64,000 nucleotides of DNA from Pseudomonas amygdali. GTDB taxonomy: Bacteria; Pseudomonadota; Gammaproteobacteria; Pseudomonadales; Pseudomonadaceae. Position 1 is the stretch's first letter. Each line of letters begins with the position of its first letter. Shown one piece after another: positions 15,561 to 30,167 of the stretch. The DNA is taken from positions 1 to 64,000 of the forward strand of contig NZ_LKBW01000266.1 of NCBI RefSeq assembly GCF_002699855.1, given 5' to 3'. The notes beneath the pieces are model-generated. The model was given only the letters and a program-made list of their open reading frames with translations. It was not told the origin of the DNA and did no database searches. The translations under genes were made by a program, and so were the position numbers.

Positions 15561-15638
15561 TTTCGCGAACAAACGAAGTGTCGCGCGGTTCGCTCCCACG
15601 CCTTTCGGGCAGAAGCCCGCAAGACGTGGGAACGATCG
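15561..15638. repeat. REP-like intergenic palindrome between accA and tilS
   Basis: On the minus strand it contains GTGGGAGCGAAC and later GTTCGCGAAAGG, the core of the well-known Pseudomonas REP family. An adjoining hairpin pairs CCCACG (15595-15600) with CGTGGG (15625-15630), with GGGC/GCCC inside. It fills most of the 152-base gap. REP elements of this kind are usually spread by a RAYT transposase located elsewhere. Confidence 0.65.
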
Positions 15639-15650
15639 TGGCGACGCAGC

Positions 15651-16598
15651 TTACAGACCGTAGCTCATCAAGCGGTCATAACGGCGGGCCAGCAGCTCAT
15701 CGTTATCGAACTCCTTGAGCATCGCCAGCTGACTGCTCAACTCTTCGCGAATCAAGGCAGCGGCGGCGACCGGATCACGATGCGCGCCACCCAGTGGTTC
15801 GGCGATGACCTTGTCGACGATACCCAATCCTTTCAGGCGGTCAGCGGTGATACCCATGGCTTCGGCAGCATCCGGTGCCTTCTCGGCGGTTTTCCACAGA
15901 ATCGACGCGCAGCCTTCCGGAGAGATTACCGCGTAGGTCGAATACTGCAGCATGTTCAACTGGTCGCATACGCCAATCGCCAGCGCACCACCGGAACCGC
16001 CTTCGCCGATAACGGTAGCGATGATCGGCGTCTTGAGACGGGCCATCACGCGCAGGTTCCAGGCAATCGCTTCGCTCTGGTTGCGCTCTTCCGCGTCGAT
16101 ACCAGGGTAGGCACCCGGTGTGTCAATGAAGGTCAGAATCGGCATCTTGAAGCGTTCGGCCATCTCCATCAGACGGCAAGCCTTGCGATAGCCCTCGGGA
16201 CGCGGCATGCCGAAGTTGCGACGAACCTTCTCGCGCACTTCACGACCTTTCTGGTGGCCGATAACCATGACCGGCTGGCCGTCGAGACGGGCAATACCGC
16301 CGACGATTGCTGCGTCATCGGAGAAATGACGATCACCGTGCAGCTCATCGAACTCGGTAAAGATGTTTTCGATGTAGTCCAGCGTGTAGGGACGACGCGG
16401 ATGGCGTGCCATGCGCGCGATCTGCCAGCTGGTCAGGTTGCCGAAGATGCTTTCGGTAAGCGTCTTGCTCTTGTCTTGCAGCCGGGAGATCTCGTCGCCG
16501 ATGTTCAGCGAGTTGTCGTTACCCACCAAGCGCAGTTCTTCGATTTTGGCCTGCAAGTCAGCGATAGGCTGTTCGAAATCAAGAAAATTCGGGTTCAT
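15651..16598 (-). CDS. accA: Acetyl-CoA carboxylase carboxyltransferase, alpha subunit
   Basis: AccA, with AccD, transfers the carboxyl group from biotin to acetyl-CoA to make malonyl-CoA for fatty acid synthesis. The 315-residue product starts [16 protein letters not shown]. It has the crotonase-like core with [16 protein letters not shown] and [12 protein letters not shown] motifs. I chose the ATG at 16598 over an upstream frame extension because the family begins here. It follows dnaE after a 128-base gap containing a hairpin near 16649-16675. Confidence 0.96.
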   Translation of the reverse strand: MNPNFLDFEQPIADLQAKIEELRLVGNDNSLNIGDEISRLQDKSKTLTESIFGNLTSWQIARMARHPRRPYTLDYIENIFTEFDELHGDRHFSDDAAIVGGIARLDGQPVMVIGHQKGREVREKVRRNFGMPRPEGYRKACRLMEMAERFKMPILTFIDTPGAYPGIDAEERNQSEAIAWNLRVMARLKTPIIATVIGEGGSGGALAIGVCDQLNMLQYSTYAVISPEGCASILWKTAEKAPDAAEAMGITADRLKGLGIVDKVIAEPLGGAHRDPVAAAALIREELSSQLAMLKEFDNDELLARRYDRLMSYGL

Positions 16599-16726
16599 AG
16601 GCATCCGTCTTGGGTCGACGGCCAAGAGGCCGGCCGGTTGATCCGTCTGCGCCGTTCCTGTTCGGAACCGGCGCGTTCAGGTCGAAATTAAAATTCAGGG
16701 TTGAGCGCAAGTCGAGCCTGCGACGT

Positions 16727-20248
<3,522 letters not shown>

Positions 20249-20316
20249 GGTGATCCTATAAAACGCGAAAATACAAAAAACGAAGGGCAGGATTGTAACG
20301 GGCCCGGGATGAAACG

Positions 20317-20970
20317 TCAGTCCTGCAATAAACCGACTGGCAGCGGGATCGACCCGCCGATCATTATGGATGCTCGCGCTTCATGGGCTGCACGCACAGG
20401 TGCAAAGGAGCGTCGGTGAATGGGCGTAGGTCCGAGCCTGGCCAATGCCTCCAGGTGCACCGGCGTAGGATAACCCTTGTGCCCACCGATGCCATAACCC
20501 GGATAGATGAGTTCGAACGCTGCCATTTCCCGATCCCGGCTGACCTTGGCGAGAATCGACGCGGCCGCGATGGCAGGCACCCTGGAGTCGCCCTTTACAA
20601 CCGGCGCAGAAGGCACTGACAACTGCGGGCAACGGTTACCGTCGATGAGCGCCAGCTTCGGCGTGATACTCAGCCCCTCGACGGCACGTTTCATGGCCAG
20701 CATCGTGGCGTGCAAAATATTCAATTGGTCGATTTCTTCAACTTCAGCCCGGGCAATGAACCAGCACAGGGCCTTCTCCTGAATTTCGACGTAGAGTTTT
20801 TCGCGCCGGGCTTCAGTCAGCTTCTTTGAGTCGTTGAGCCCGAGAATAGGTCGGGCAGGGTCGAGAATGACTGCCGCCGTTACAACCGCGCCGCACAGCG
20901 GGCCACGGCCTACTTCATCAACACCTGCTACCAGATCCTCGACGAGTGTGAAATCCAGACCTGTTTGCAT
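20317..20970 (-). CDS. rnhB: Ribonuclease HII
   Basis: RNase HII removes single ribonucleotides and RNA primers from DNA. The 217-residue product has the [12 protein letters not shown] motif with catalytic Asp-Glu near the N-terminus and the family HKGYPT motif. I prefer the ATG at 20970, which starts MQTGLDF and has GAGG at a suitable distance. A GTG at 20985 overlapping the lpxB stop would add five residues and cannot be excluded. Confidence 0.93.
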   Translation of the reverse strand: MQTGLDFTLVEDLVAGVDEVGRGPLCGAVVTAAVILDPARPILGLNDSKKLTEARREKLYVEIQEKALCWFIARAEVEEIDQLNILHATMLAMKRAVEGLSITPKLALIDGNRCPQLSVPSAPVVKGDSRVPAIAAASILAKVSRDREMAAFELIYPGYGIGGHKGYPTPVHLEALARLGPTPIHRRSFAPVRAAHEARASIMIGGSIPLPVGLLQD

Positions 20971-20981
20971 GATGGGCGACC

Positions 20982-22124
20982 TCACAGTGAAGACGACTGG
21001 CCGAGCAGGCTCAACACCGCATCAGCGGCCTGATTGGACGCATCTCGACGCAAAATACGGTGAATGGCATCAAAGCCTGCGGTTTGCGCCTGACCGTCGT
21101 CGATCAGCGGCAGCAGCGTCCGCGCCAACACTTCGGGGGTGGCGTCATCCTGCAGCAGTTCTGGCACCAGCAGGCGCTGGGCAAGCAGGTTAGGCAGCGA
21201 CACGTAAGGGCTTTTGACCATCCGCTTGAGTATCCAGAAGGTCAGCGGTGCCAGACGGTAGGCCACCACCATAGGCCGCTTGTAAAGCAGGGCTTCCAGA
21301 GTCGCGGTGCCGGAGGCGATCAGTACCGCATCGCATGCTGCCAGCGCCACATGCGACCGCCCGTCGAGCAGCGTGACTGGCAGATTGCGGCCTTGTAACA
21401 GCTGCTCTACCTGAGCCCGTCGCTGAGGACTGGCGCAGGGCAGTACGAAGCGCAAGCCAGGGCGCTGGGCGAGAAGAAGCTCGGCAGCATCGAAAAACAA
21501 ACCGCCCAAACGACCTACTTCGCCGCCCCGGCTGCCCGGCATTAACGCAACAACGGGCGCTTCCTGAGCAAGGCCAAGCCCTGCGCGGGCTGCGGCGCGA
21601 TCTGACTCCAGAGGGATGGTGTCTGCCAGCGGGTGACCGACAAAGCGTACCGGTACGCCCTTCTCTTCATAGAAACGGGCTTCGAATGGCAACAATGTCA
21701 GCATCAGATCACAGCCTTCACGAATCTTCAGCACACGCTTCTGACGCCAGGCCCAGACTGACGGGCTGACATAGTGCACGGTCTTGATGCCCGCGCGGCG
21801 TAGCTGAAGTTCGATATTGAGTGTGAAGTCGGGGGCATCGATGCCGATGAAGACGTCCGGCTTTTCATTGATGAGGGTCTGTACCAGCAGCTTGCGACGA
21901 GCCAGCAGCTCACGCAGCCTGCCAAGCACCTCGACCAGCCCCATCACCGACAGGCGCTCCATCGGGAAGTAGGACTGCATGCCCTCAGCCTCCATCAACG
22001 GGCCACCCACGCCGATGAAACGGATATCGGGATGGCGCACCTTGAGGGCGCGCATAAGGCCGGACCCGAGGATATCGCCGGATGCTTCACCAGCGACCAG
22101 AGCGATACATAATGGCGTGGTCAT
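20982..22124 (-). CDS. lpxB: Lipid-A-disaccharide synthase
   Basis: LpxB joins UDP-diacylglucosamine and lipid X to form the lipid A disaccharide. The 380-residue GT19-family product has the N-terminal GEASGDILG motif and the [11 protein letters not shown] motif in the middle. It lies two bases from lpxA; together with lpxD and fabZ this is the canonical lipid A cluster. Confidence 0.96.
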   Translation of the reverse strand: MTTPLCIALVAGEASGDILGSGLMRALKVRHPDIRFIGVGGPLMEAEGMQSYFPMERLSVMGLVEVLGRLRELLARRKLLVQTLINEKPDVFIGIDAPDFTLNIELQLRRAGIKTVHYVSPSVWAWRQKRVLKIREGCDLMLTLLPFEARFYEEKGVPVRFVGHPLADTIPLESDRAAARAGLGLAQEAPVVALMPGSRGGEVGRLGGLFFDAAELLLAQRPGLRFVLPCASPQRRAQVEQLLQGRNLPVTLLDGRSHVALAACDAVLIASGTATLEALLYKRPMVVAYRLAPLTFWILKRMVKSPYVSLPNLLAQRLLVPELLQDDATPEVLARTLLPLIDDGQAQTAGFDAIHRILRRDASNQAADAVLSLLGQSSSL

Positions 22125-22126
22125 GA

Positions 22127-22903
22127 TTAGCGAATGATACCGCGGGGCGACGTCTGGATAGACTGAAGGAATACGGCCACTTCAGGGAACTGCGCCGCCG
22201 GCTCGGCAAGGTCGGCCGCCGCCTGAGCGATGGTCAGCCCCTGACGATAGACTGTCTTGTAGGCTCTGCGCAGCGCATGAATGGCTTCTTCGGAAAAACC
22301 ACGACGGCGCATGCCCTCGAAATTCATGCTGCGCGCTTCGGCCGGGTTGCCAAACACCGTCACGAACGCCGGAACGTCCTTGCCGATGGCCGTACCCATG
22401 CCGGAAAAGCTGTGAGCACCGATATGGCAGAACTGATGCACAAGAGTAAAACCGGACAGGATGGCCCAGTCATCGACATGAACGTGGCCTGCCAGCGCGG
22501 TGTTGTTGACCAGTATCACGTGGTTGCCGATCACACTGTCATGGCCGATGTGTGCATAAGCCATGATCAGGTTGTGATCGCCCAGCGTGGTTTCGGCACG
22601 GTCCTGAACAGTCCCGCGGTGGATGGTCACACCTTCACGGATCACATTGTGATCACCGATGACAAGACGGGTTTCCTCGCCCTTGTATTTCAGATCAGGC
22701 GTGTCTTCGCCCACCGATGAGAACTGGTAGATGCGATTGTGCTTGCCGATCCTGGTGGGTCCCTTAAGGACAACATGAGGACCGACGACTGTACCCTCGC
22801 CAATTTCCACACCGGCTCCGATGATCGACCAGGGGCCAACCTCAACGTTGTCGGCCAGAATGGCCGTCGGATCGATGATTGCGCGAGGGTCAATCAAACT
22901 CAT
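22127..22903 (-). CDS. lpxA: UDP-N-acetylglucosamine acyltransferase LpxA
   Basis: LpxA catalyses the first acyl transfer of lipid A synthesis from hydroxyacyl-ACP. The 258-residue product is a left-handed beta helix built of hexapeptide repeats (about 1-190), with the catalytic-region motif [11 protein letters not shown] near 120-130, followed by a helical C-terminus. The ATG overlaps the fabZ stop (ATGA). Confidence 0.96.
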   Translation of the reverse strand: MSLIDPRAIIDPTAILADNVEVGPWSIIGAGVEIGEGTVVGPHVVLKGPTRIGKHNRIYQFSSVGEDTPDLKYKGEETRLVIGDHNVIREGVTIHRGTVQDRAETTLGDHNLIMAYAHIGHDSVIGNHVILVNNTALAGHVHVDDWAILSGFTLVHQFCHIGAHSFSGMGTAIGKDVPAFVTVFGNPAEARSMNFEGMRRRGFSEEAIHALRRAYKTVYRQGLTIAQAAADLAEPAAQFPEVAVFLQSIQTSPRGIIR

Positions 22904-23340
22904 AGTTTACGTTCCGCACAGATGATTTCGGCAGAGCATACCGCCTTGCCGTCAACTGTAGCCTTGCACTCGAACTTCCAGATCTGACGCTTGCTGCTCA
23001 GGAACTTCGCTTCAAGAACCAGCTGGTCGCCCGGCAGAACCGGTTGACGGAAACGCAGTTTGTCAGAACCCACGAAATAATAGAGCGTACCGTCTGACGG
23101 CTTGGAGTCGAGCATCTTGAACGCAAGAATACCGGCAGCCTGCGCCATAGCTTCGATGATCAGCACACCCGGCATGATGGGATGCTCGGGGAAGTGGCCG
23201 TTGAAAAAAGGCTCGTTGACGCTGACATTCTTGTAGGCGCGAATGTTCTTGTTCTCGATATCCAGCTCGGTCACGCGGTCCACCAGCAGGAACGGGTAAC
23301 GATGAGGCAGGTATTCGCGAATTTCTTTGATGTCCATCAT
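22900..23340 (-). CDS. fabZ: 3-hydroxyacyl-ACP dehydratase FabZ
   Basis: FabZ dehydrates hydroxyacyl-ACP in fatty acid elongation and competes with LpxA for the same substrate pool. The 146-residue hot-dog fold protein has [12 protein letters not shown] and the catalytic region [18 protein letters not shown]. Two adjacent ATG codons (23340, 23337) are possible starts. Confidence 0.96.
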   Translation of the reverse strand: MMDIKEIREYLPHRYPFLLVDRVTELDIENKNIRAYKNVSVNEPFFNGHFPEHPIMPGVLIIEAMAQAAGILAFKMLDSKPSDGTLYYFVGSDKLRFRQPVLPGDQLVLEAKFLSSKRQIWKFECKATVDGKAVCSAEIICAERKL

Positions 23341-23449
23341 TTCGAGGGGAAGCCTGTAGTAAAGATTAGGGGTGCGTCGCGACTGCGCAGCACCCCTCTA
23401 CATCAAGGAGGCAGTTTATCGACTGTGCACGCTTGATATTAAAAAGGTA

Positions 23450-24505
23450 TCAGCCATCAGATGAGCGATTATCGGCGCAGGTCACCGTCTCTACAGCCTT
23501 TTCAAGCTTTTGCAGACGTCGCGCCATATCATCGATCTTGCGCAGACGAGCTGCACTCTTGCGCCACTCGGCGGCCGGCTGCATGGCAGTACCGGACGAG
23601 TACGAACCCGGCTCGGTAATGGAATGCGTCACCATCGTCATGCCGGTGATGAAAACACCATCACAGATTTCGATATGCCCTACCAGGCCGACACCGCCGG
23701 CCAGCATGCAGTGCTTGCCGATTATGGTGCTTCCGGAGATGCCAACACACGCAGCCATCGCTGTGTGATCGCCAACCTGCACGTTGTGGGCAATCTGAAT
23801 CTGGTTGTCCAGCTTCACACCGTTGCCAATTCGCGTATCGGCCAGAGCACCGCGATCGATCGCCGTATTAACGCCGATCTCGACGTCATCACCCAAAGTG
23901 ACGCCACCGATTTGTGCAATTTTCTGCCAGACACCCTTCTCATTGGCAAAGCCGAAACCTTCACCGCCCAGCACCGCGCCCGACTGAATGACCACACGTT
24001 TGCCGATGCGCACATCGTGATAAAGCGTTACCCGCGGGGCCAGCCAGCCACCTTCACCGATTTCGCAACGCGCACCGATGAAGCTGTGCGCACCAATGGT
24101 GACATCGGCTGCAATACGGGCACCGCTCTCGATAACAACGAAAGCGCCAATACTGGCGGCAGGATCAACCTCAGCATCGTCGGCAATCACTGCCGTCGGA
24201 TGAACGCCCGCCACGCTTTTGGGCTTGGGGTCAAAAAAGTGCGAAATGCGCGCATAGGCCAGGTAAGGATCCGGGACCAATAGCGCATCTCCGGTGTAGC
24301 TGTCGGCATCTGCGGGCTTTAGCAGCACGGCAGCAGCCTGGGCATCGACCAGAAATTTACGGTATTGAGATTTTGCCAGGAAACTGATTTGACCAGGGCC
24401 GGCTTCTTGTAAAGCAGCCAGCCCGGTGATGTCCTTGTCCTTGTCGCCACGTAGCGTAGCGCCAAGGAACTCGGCCAATTGGCCGAGCTTGATGGTTATG
24501 CTCAT
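23450..24505 (-). CDS. lpxD: UDP-3-O-acylglucosamine N-acyltransferase LpxD
   Basis: LpxD adds the second, amide-linked acyl chain of lipid A. The 351-residue product has the N-terminal uridine-binding domain (about 1-100), a hexapeptide beta helix (about 100-300) and a C-terminal helix rich in charged residues. It lies two bases from skp and 109 bases from fabZ. Confidence 0.96.
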   Translation of the reverse strand: MSITIKLGQLAEFLGATLRGDKDKDITGLAALQEAGPGQISFLAKSQYRKFLVDAQAAAVLLKPADADSYTGDALLVPDPYLAYARISHFFDPKPKSVAGVHPTAVIADDAEVDPAASIGAFVVIESGARIAADVTIGAHSFIGARCEIGEGGWLAPRVTLYHDVRIGKRVVIQSGAVLGGEGFGFANEKGVWQKIAQIGGVTLGDDVEIGVNTAIDRGALADTRIGNGVKLDNQIQIAHNVQVGDHTAMAACVGISGSTIIGKHCMLAGGVGLVGHIEICDGVFITGMTMVTHSITEPGSYSSGTAMQPAAEWRKSAARLRKIDDMARRLQKLEKAVETVTCADNRSSDG

Positions 24506-24507
24506 GG

Positions 24508-25011
24508 TTACTTCAGCTGGTTCATGCGCTCGATGACCTGGCGAGTAACGTCGTATTGAGGCTTGACGTCAATCACTGCACCGCGCTCGAAGACCAGGTC
24601 GAAACCACCTTTCTTGATGACTTCTTCAACAGCCTGATCCAGTTTTGGCTTCAACTGCTTGAGCATTTCACGGTCAGCAACAGCCTTGGCTTCGTTCAGT
24701 TCCTTGGACTGGAACTGGAAGTCACGAGCCTTTTGCTTGAATTCAAGCTCCAGACGCTCGCGCTCAGGCTGAGCCATCTTGTCGCCGCCGCTGACCAGAC
24801 GGTCCTGGATACCCTTGGCGCTGCTTTCCAGGCTCTTCAGCTTGGTCAGTTGCGGACCGAATTTTTTCTCGGCATCAACAGCGTATTTCTTGGCAGCATC
24901 AGATTCCAGCAAGGCCATCTGATAGTTCAGTACGGCAATTTTCATGTCGGCAAATGCAGGGCTTGCGACCAGAACGGTTGCCAGCAGTACCAATTGAGTC
25001 AACTTACGCAC
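24508..25011 (-). CDS. skp: Periplasmic chaperone Skp/OmpH
   Basis: Skp holds unfolded outer-membrane proteins in the periplasm and hands them to BamA. The 167-residue product has a cleaved signal peptide (about 1-21, ending SPAFA) and a charged coiled-coil body typical of the trimeric tentacles. Translation starts at GTG with GGAG eight bases upstream. It lies between bamA and lpxD, its usual place. Confidence 0.94.
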   Translation of the reverse strand: MRKLTQLVLLATVLVASPAFADMKIAVLNYQMALLESDAAKKYAVDAEKKFGPQLTKLKSLESSAKGIQDRLVSGGDKMAQPERERLELEFKQKARDFQFQSKELNEAKAVADREMLKQLKPKLDQAVEEVIKKGGFDLVFERGAVIDVKPQYDVTRQVIERMNQLK

Positions 25012-25056
25012 AATACAACTCCTACAAAATTCGTTGCGTTATCAAAGATCAGACGC

Positions 25057-27432
25057 TTAGAAAGTCTGACCCAGGGAGAATTGGAAGACCTGAGTTTCTG
25101 CTTCGTCGTCCGGCTTCTTGATCGGCATCGCCAAGGCGAAGCTCAGAGGGCCGAGCGCAGTGATCCAGGTGACACCGATACCCACAGAGCTGGCCATGCC
25201 GGAAAGGTCGATGTTGTTGCATTCGACGTTTTTGCCACTGGCTGTCTTCCTGCTGGAATCGCAGTTTGTATCAAATACGTTGCCGACATCCCAGAACACG
25301 GAGGTGCGCAGGGAACGCTGGTCCTTGACGAATGGCAGCGGGAACATGACTTCTACGCCACCCTGCACCAGGGCATTACCACCGAACGGCAGTGGATCCT
25401 GGTCCGGATCGGCCAACGTACCGGGTTTGGAACCGTTACTAGGCGTGCTGCGCGGACCAAGCGTGCTGTCCTTGAAGCCACGAACCGAGTTGAAACCACC
25501 GGCATAGTAGTTCTCGTAGAACGGCAGACCCGAGGTCGAACCGTAGCCGTCGCCATAACCTAGCTCTGTGTGCAGACGCAGAGTGTAGTTATCGGTGATC
25601 GGGTGGAAGTACTGCGCACGGTAATCCAGCTTGAAGAACGACAGGTCGCTGCCCGGTAAGGTAGATTCGAACACCAGGCTTTGCGAATGACCACGGGTCG
25701 CCAGTACGCCTTTGTTCAGAGTCGATTCAGACCAGCCGACCGAGCCCTTGAAGTTCAGGTACTTGTCGCCTTCTTTTTCAACAAAGTCGAAGATCTCGTC
25801 AACGGTGTACTTGCCGGTCTTGATCTCATCCTGCTGCACGGTCAGGCCGTAGGTCAGGCGCGAGGTTTCGCTGATCGGGTAGCCAAGGTTGATACCGGCA
25901 CCCAGGCTGTCTACCGCGTAGCTTGCAACATCAACGTCGAGGTCATCGTAGTTGGTGGTGCGGTAGAAGGCGCTGTAACCCAGGCTGACACCATCCGGCG
26001 TGTAGTACGGATCGACGTAGCTGAAGTTGTAACGGCTCTGGTATTCGCTGCGGGTCAGACCGATGCTGACCTTGTTACCGGTACCGAGGAAGTTGTTCTG
26101 GCTGATCGAACCACCGAGGATCAGACCGGCGCTTTGCGCGAAGCCGACGCTGGCGGTGATCGAGCCGGACGCCTGCTCTTCAACCGCGTAGTTCACGTCA
26201 ACCTGATCGTCGGTGCCCGGAACAGGCGGCGTCTCGACGTTGACTTCCTTGAAGAAGCCCAGACGATCCAGACGTGTTTTCGACTGGTCGATCAGGTAGG
26301 TCGAAGCCCAGCCGCCTTCCATCTGACGCATTTCGCGACGCAGCACTTCATCTTCCGACTTGGTGTTACCGCGGTAGTTGATGCGGTTGACGTAGGCACG
26401 CTTGCCAGGATCGACCACGAAGGTGATGTCGACCGTGTGGTCTTCGTTGTTCGGGGTCGGCACGCCGTTGACGTTGGCGAAGGTGTAGCCTTCGTTACCC
26501 AGACGACGGGTGATCAATTCGGACGTGGTAGTCATGACCTTACGCGAGAACACCTGACCCGGCTGTACCAGCAGCAGAGACTTGACCTGGTCCTCAGGAA
26601 CCTTCAGGTCACCGCTGAGTTTGACCGACTTGACGCTGTATTTTTCGCCTTCGTTGATGTTGACCGTGATGTACACGTTCTTCTTGTCCGGCGTGATCGA
26701 GACCTGGGTCGAGGCGATATCCATGTTGATATAGCCGCGATCGAGGTAGTACGAACGCAGACGCTCAAGGTCACCCGACAGCTTTTCACGGGCGTACTTG
26801 TCATCATTCTTGAAGAACGACAGCCAGTTGCTGGTCTTGAGTTCGAACAGGTCGGTCAGGTCTTCGTCGGAAAAGACCGTGTTGCCCACCACGTTGATAT
26901 GCTGAATGGAGGCGACGGTGCCTTCATTGATGTTGATTTTCAGGCCTACGCGGTTGCGCGGCTGTGGAACGACCTCGGCGTCAACCTCAGCAGAGTAACG
27001 GCCCTGGGCAACGTATTGGCGTTGCAGCTCGTTACGCACACCTTCAAGGGTTGCACGCTGGAAAATTTCACCCTCGGCCAGACCGGACTGTTTCAGCCCC
27101 TTCATCAGGTCTTCGGTGGAGATGGCCTTGTTGCCTTCGATTTCGATACTTGCAACCGAAGGACGCTCGACGACGTTGATGACGAGTACGTTGCCATCGC
27201 GACCCAGCTGGATATCTTGAAAGAAACCGGTTTTGAACAGCGAACGGGTAGCATCGACCAAACGACCATCGTCCGCCTGCTCGCCTACGTTCAGCGGCAA
27301 CGCACCAAAAACACTGCCGACGGATACCCGCTGGAGGCCATTGACACGAATATCGGAGATGGTGAAGGACTCGGCGTGAACTTCAGCGATCATCAGTGCG
27401 GAAAGAACCGCAGTTAGCAGCAGACGTTTCAT
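25057..27432 (-). CDS. bamA: Outer membrane assembly factor BamA
   Basis: BamA is the central subunit of the machine that folds beta-barrel proteins into the outer membrane. The 791-residue product has a signal peptide ending VHA, five POTRA domains (about 22-430) and a C-terminal 16-strand barrel ending in the outer-membrane signature phenylalanine (GQTF). I chose the ATG at 27432 because it begins the signal peptide; the longer upstream frame runs into the gap and rseP. Co-location with skp, rseP and the lpx genes links envelope assembly functions. Confidence 0.97.
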   Translation of the reverse strand: MKRLLLTAVLSALMIAEVHAESFTISDIRVNGLQRVSVGSVFGALPLNVGEQADDGRLVDATRSLFKTGFFQDIQLGRDGNVLVINVVERPSVASIEIEGNKAISTEDLMKGLKQSGLAEGEIFQRATLEGVRNELQRQYVAQGRYSAEVDAEVVPQPRNRVGLKININEGTVASIQHINVVGNTVFSDEDLTDLFELKTSNWLSFFKNDDKYAREKLSGDLERLRSYYLDRGYINMDIASTQVSITPDKKNVYITVNINEGEKYSVKSVKLSGDLKVPEDQVKSLLLVQPGQVFSRKVMTTTSELITRRLGNEGYTFANVNGVPTPNNEDHTVDITFVVDPGKRAYVNRINYRGNTKSEDEVLRREMRQMEGGWASTYLIDQSKTRLDRLGFFKEVNVETPPVPGTDDQVDVNYAVEEQASGSITASVGFAQSAGLILGGSISQNNFLGTGNKVSIGLTRSEYQSRYNFSYVDPYYTPDGVSLGYSAFYRTTNYDDLDVDVASYAVDSLGAGINLGYPISETSRLTYGLTVQQDEIKTGKYTVDEIFDFVEKEGDKYLNFKGSVGWSESTLNKGVLATRGHSQSLVFESTLPGSDLSFFKLDYRAQYFHPITDNYTLRLHTELGYGDGYGSTSGLPFYENYYAGGFNSVRGFKDSTLGPRSTPSNGSKPGTLADPDQDPLPFGGNALVQGGVEVMFPLPFVKDQRSLRTSVFWDVGNVFDTNCDSSRKTASGKNVECNNIDLSGMASSVGIGVTWITALGPLSFALAMPIKKPDDEAETQVFQFSLGQTF

Positions 27433-27467
27433 GAAGTCCTTTCTTATTCCAACTGGCAATAAACAAA

Positions 27468-27486
27468 CTGCCGCAAAATGCGGCAG
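27468..27486 (-). terminator. Hairpin with T-rich tail between rseP and bamA
   Basis: CTGCCGC/GCGGCAG form a perfect 7-bp stem with a 5-nt loop. On the minus strand TTTGTTTATT follows. It may attenuate read-through from rseP into bamA. Confidence 0.5.
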
Positions 27487-27506
27487 ATTCGCAACTCGGC
27501 AAAGCG

Positions 27507-28859
27507 TTACAGTCGGCCCAGATCGTTGACCAGCGCGAGCAACATTACGCCCACTACCAGACTGATACCGATCTGTGCCCCCCAACCTTGAACCTTTTCC
27601 GAAAGGGGACGACCACGCGCCCACTCGATCAGATAAAACAGCAAATGCCCCCCGTCCAGGACGGGAATGGGCAGCAGATTCAGAACACCCAGGCTAATAC
27701 TCAGATAAGCGAGGAAGTTCAGAAAATCTCCGATGCCCGACTGGGCCGAATCGCCCGCCACTTTAGCAATGGTTATCGGTCCACTCAAGTTTTTTACCGA
27801 GAGCTCGCCGAACAACATTTTCTTCAGTGAGTCCAGGGTCAGCACGCTCATGTTCCACGTGCGCTTTATCCCCTCACCCATCGCGGCGAAAGGACCGTAG
27901 CTGACCTCGCGCAGCATTTCCGGTGGCCAATCGACAGCTTTAACGCCAGCCCGCAGATAACCTGCGGCCGCCTTGCCTTCGCCTTTCGCGGAGAGGGTTA
28001 CAGGGACGTCCATTTGTACACCGTCACGCTCGATGCGCAGCGATACTTTTGCTTCAGGGCGCTCGCGTACCCGGTCAACAACCTGCTGCCACTCATTGAG
28101 CGGCTGACCGTCCATCGAAATCAGGCGATCTCCGGTTTTAAGCCCGGCACTCTGCGCCGGACCTTTCGGGTCGATCTCTGCCAGCACCGGCAACAAGGCC
28201 GGGCGCCACGGACGAATACCCAGCGACTTGATCGGATCAGGCTCTTCAGCCCCCCGGAGCCAGTCATTGAGCACCAGCTCACGAGACGTGTCGACCGTCG
28301 AACCCGGATCCCTGAGCTTCAAAGCGATGGTGCCGCTTTCACCCAGACGGCGGACCAGTTGCAGATTGACCCCCGCCCAGCCCGACGTCGGCTCGCCGTC
28401 GACTGCGACGATTTCCTGCCCGGCAGTCAGACCCGCCTGCTGAGCGATGCTTCCGGACTCCACGGCACCGATAACCGGACGAACCTGCTCGCTGCCCATC
28501 ATCGCCAGCACCCAGAAAAACGCGATGGCCAACAGGAAATTGGCTGTCGGGCCTGCGATCACGATTGCGATACGCTGCCCGACGGTCTTGCGGTTGAACG
28601 ACTGATCGGCAAGCTCGGGCGGGACATTGCCTTCGCGCTCGTCGAGCATTTTGACATAGCCACCCAGCGGAATTGCAGCGACCACGTACTCGGTACCCTG
28701 ACGATCACTCCAACGCAGAAGAGGCGTGCCGAAGCCCACCGAAAAACGCAGCACCTTGACGCCGCAACGCCTGGCCACCCAGAAGTGGCCGAATTCGTGG
28801 AAGGTCACCAGCACGCCCAACGCTATCAGGGTGCCGAGAATCATGTATAAAGCGCTCAT
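27507..28859 (-). CDS. rseP: Site-2 zinc metalloprotease RseP
   Basis: RseP (MucP) cuts the membrane-embedded anti-sigma factor to release the envelope stress sigma factor AlgU/RpoE. The 450-residue product has the HEFGH zinc motif in the first transmembrane helix (residues 21-25), two PDZ domains (about 100-300), and the C-terminal LNLLPIPVLDGG motif with the third metal ligand. Its position upstream of bamA joins stress sensing with outer-membrane assembly. Confidence 0.96.
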   Translation of the reverse strand: MSALYMILGTLIALGVLVTFHEFGHFWVARRCGVKVLRFSVGFGTPLLRWSDRQGTEYVVAAIPLGGYVKMLDEREGNVPPELADQSFNRKTVGQRIAIVIAGPTANFLLAIAFFWVLAMMGSEQVRPVIGAVESGSIAQQAGLTAGQEIVAVDGEPTSGWAGVNLQLVRRLGESGTIALKLRDPGSTVDTSRELVLNDWLRGAEEPDPIKSLGIRPWRPALLPVLAEIDPKGPAQSAGLKTGDRLISMDGQPLNEWQQVVDRVRERPEAKVSLRIERDGVQMDVPVTLSAKGEGKAAAGYLRAGVKAVDWPPEMLREVSYGPFAAMGEGIKRTWNMSVLTLDSLKKMLFGELSVKNLSGPITIAKVAGDSAQSGIGDFLNFLAYLSISLGVLNLLPIPVLDGGHLLFYLIEWARGRPLSEKVQGWGAQIGISLVVGVMLLALVNDLGRL

Positions 28860-28976
28860 CAGCCTTCTCCGGGTACCGACTGGTCGGCCAGTGTGTTAAT
28901 CATCGCAGACTTCAAAGCCTGCCGTTGACGCACCACATCGACCCTTTCATTCAAATCCTGACGGGTCATCAGATCG

Positions 28977-30167
28977 CTATCGCGCGTTTCTTTCAAGCCA
29001 TTGGCCCGCGAGCAAACGCGCTTTTGCATCCGCGGCAAACACCGCGTCGAGCCCTTCGACCGCAGTCACAGGCTCATGATTCAGAACCTCCTCGATAATA
29101 CCGGCGATTTCCAGGTAACGGATACGCCCATCGAGGAATGCAGCGACAGCCACTTCATTGGCTGCGTTAAGCATGGCAGGCGCACTGCCTCCAGCCTCTG
29201 CCGCATGACGCGCTAACCGCAGGCAGGGGAAACGCTCCTCGTCCGGCTTTTGAAAATCAAGCTGGCCGATACGGAACATATCCAGAGGCGCAACGCCAGA
29301 GTCTACACGTGCAGGCCAGGCCAATGCATTGGCGATGGGCGTGCGCATGTCGGGATTGCCCAATTGAGCGAGCACAGAGCCATCAACATAATCGACCAGC
29401 GAGTGGATCACGCTCTGTGGATGGATGACCACCTCGACCTGATCCGGACGTGCATCGAACAACCAGCAGGCTTCGATCAGCTCGAGCCCCTTGTTCATCA
29501 TGGTCGCCGAATCAACGGAAATCTTGCGCCCCATCGACCAGACAGGATGCGCGCAGGCCTGTTCGGGCGTTACATTCTGCAACTGTTCGAGCGGGGTTTC
29601 GCGGAAAGGCCCGCCCGAGGCCGTCAACATGATCCGCCTGACACCCACAGCACCAAGCCCGCGAGCAAAATCGCCCGGCAGGCACTGGAAAATCGCATTG
29701 TGCTCACTGTCGATGGGCAGCAGCACTGCGCCGCTCTGCCGAACAGCCTGCATAAACAGGTCGCCGGACATGACCAGCGCTTCCTTGTTGGCCAGCAAGA
29801 CCTTTTTGCCCGCCTCGACCGCAGCCAGTGTTGGGCGCAGACCGGCAGCGCCGACAATGGCGGCCATGACAGCGTCCACGCGCGGGTGCGCAGCCACTTC
29901 ACACAGACCGCCCTCGCCCACCAGAACCCGGGTGTCGAGCCCGGCCGCAGCAAGGTCGTCCTGCAATTTACGGGCGACGAACTGATCGGGAACCACGGCG
30001 TATTGCGGGGTATGCCGGACGCACAGGGCCAGCAACTCATCGAGACGACTGAAGCCCGTAAGCGCGAACACCTGATAAAGCGAAGGATGACGTGCGACGA
30101 CATCCAGAGTGCTCAGACCGATAGAGCCTGTTGCACCCAGAATGGTGATGTGTTGCGGCCCACTCAC
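28977..30167 (-). CDS. dxr: 1-deoxy-D-xylulose 5-phosphate reductoisomerase
   Basis: Dxr catalyses the committed MEP pathway step to methylerythritol phosphate. The 396-residue product has the NADPH-binding [13 protein letters not shown] motif, the SEHNAIFQ metal-site motif and the [13 protein letters not shown] motif. It starts at a GTG that overlaps the cdsA stop (GTGA). It is separated from rseP by 117 bases. Confidence 0.96.
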   Translation of the reverse strand: MSGPQHITILGATGSIGLSTLDVVARHPSLYQVFALTGFSRLDELLALCVRHTPQYAVVPDQFVARKLQDDLAAAGLDTRVLVGEGGLCEVAAHPRVDAVMAAIVGAAGLRPTLAAVEAGKKVLLANKEALVMSGDLFMQAVRQSGAVLLPIDSEHNAIFQCLPGDFARGLGAVGVRRIMLTASGGPFRETPLEQLQNVTPEQACAHPVWSMGRKISVDSATMMNKGLELIEACWLFDARPDQVEVVIHPQSVIHSLVDYVDGSVLAQLGNPDMRTPIANALAWPARVDSGVAPLDMFRIGQLDFQKPDEERFPCLRLARHAAEAGGSAPAMLNAANEVAVAAFLDGRIRYLEIAGIIEEVLNHEPVTAVEGLDAVFAADAKARLLAGQWLERNAR

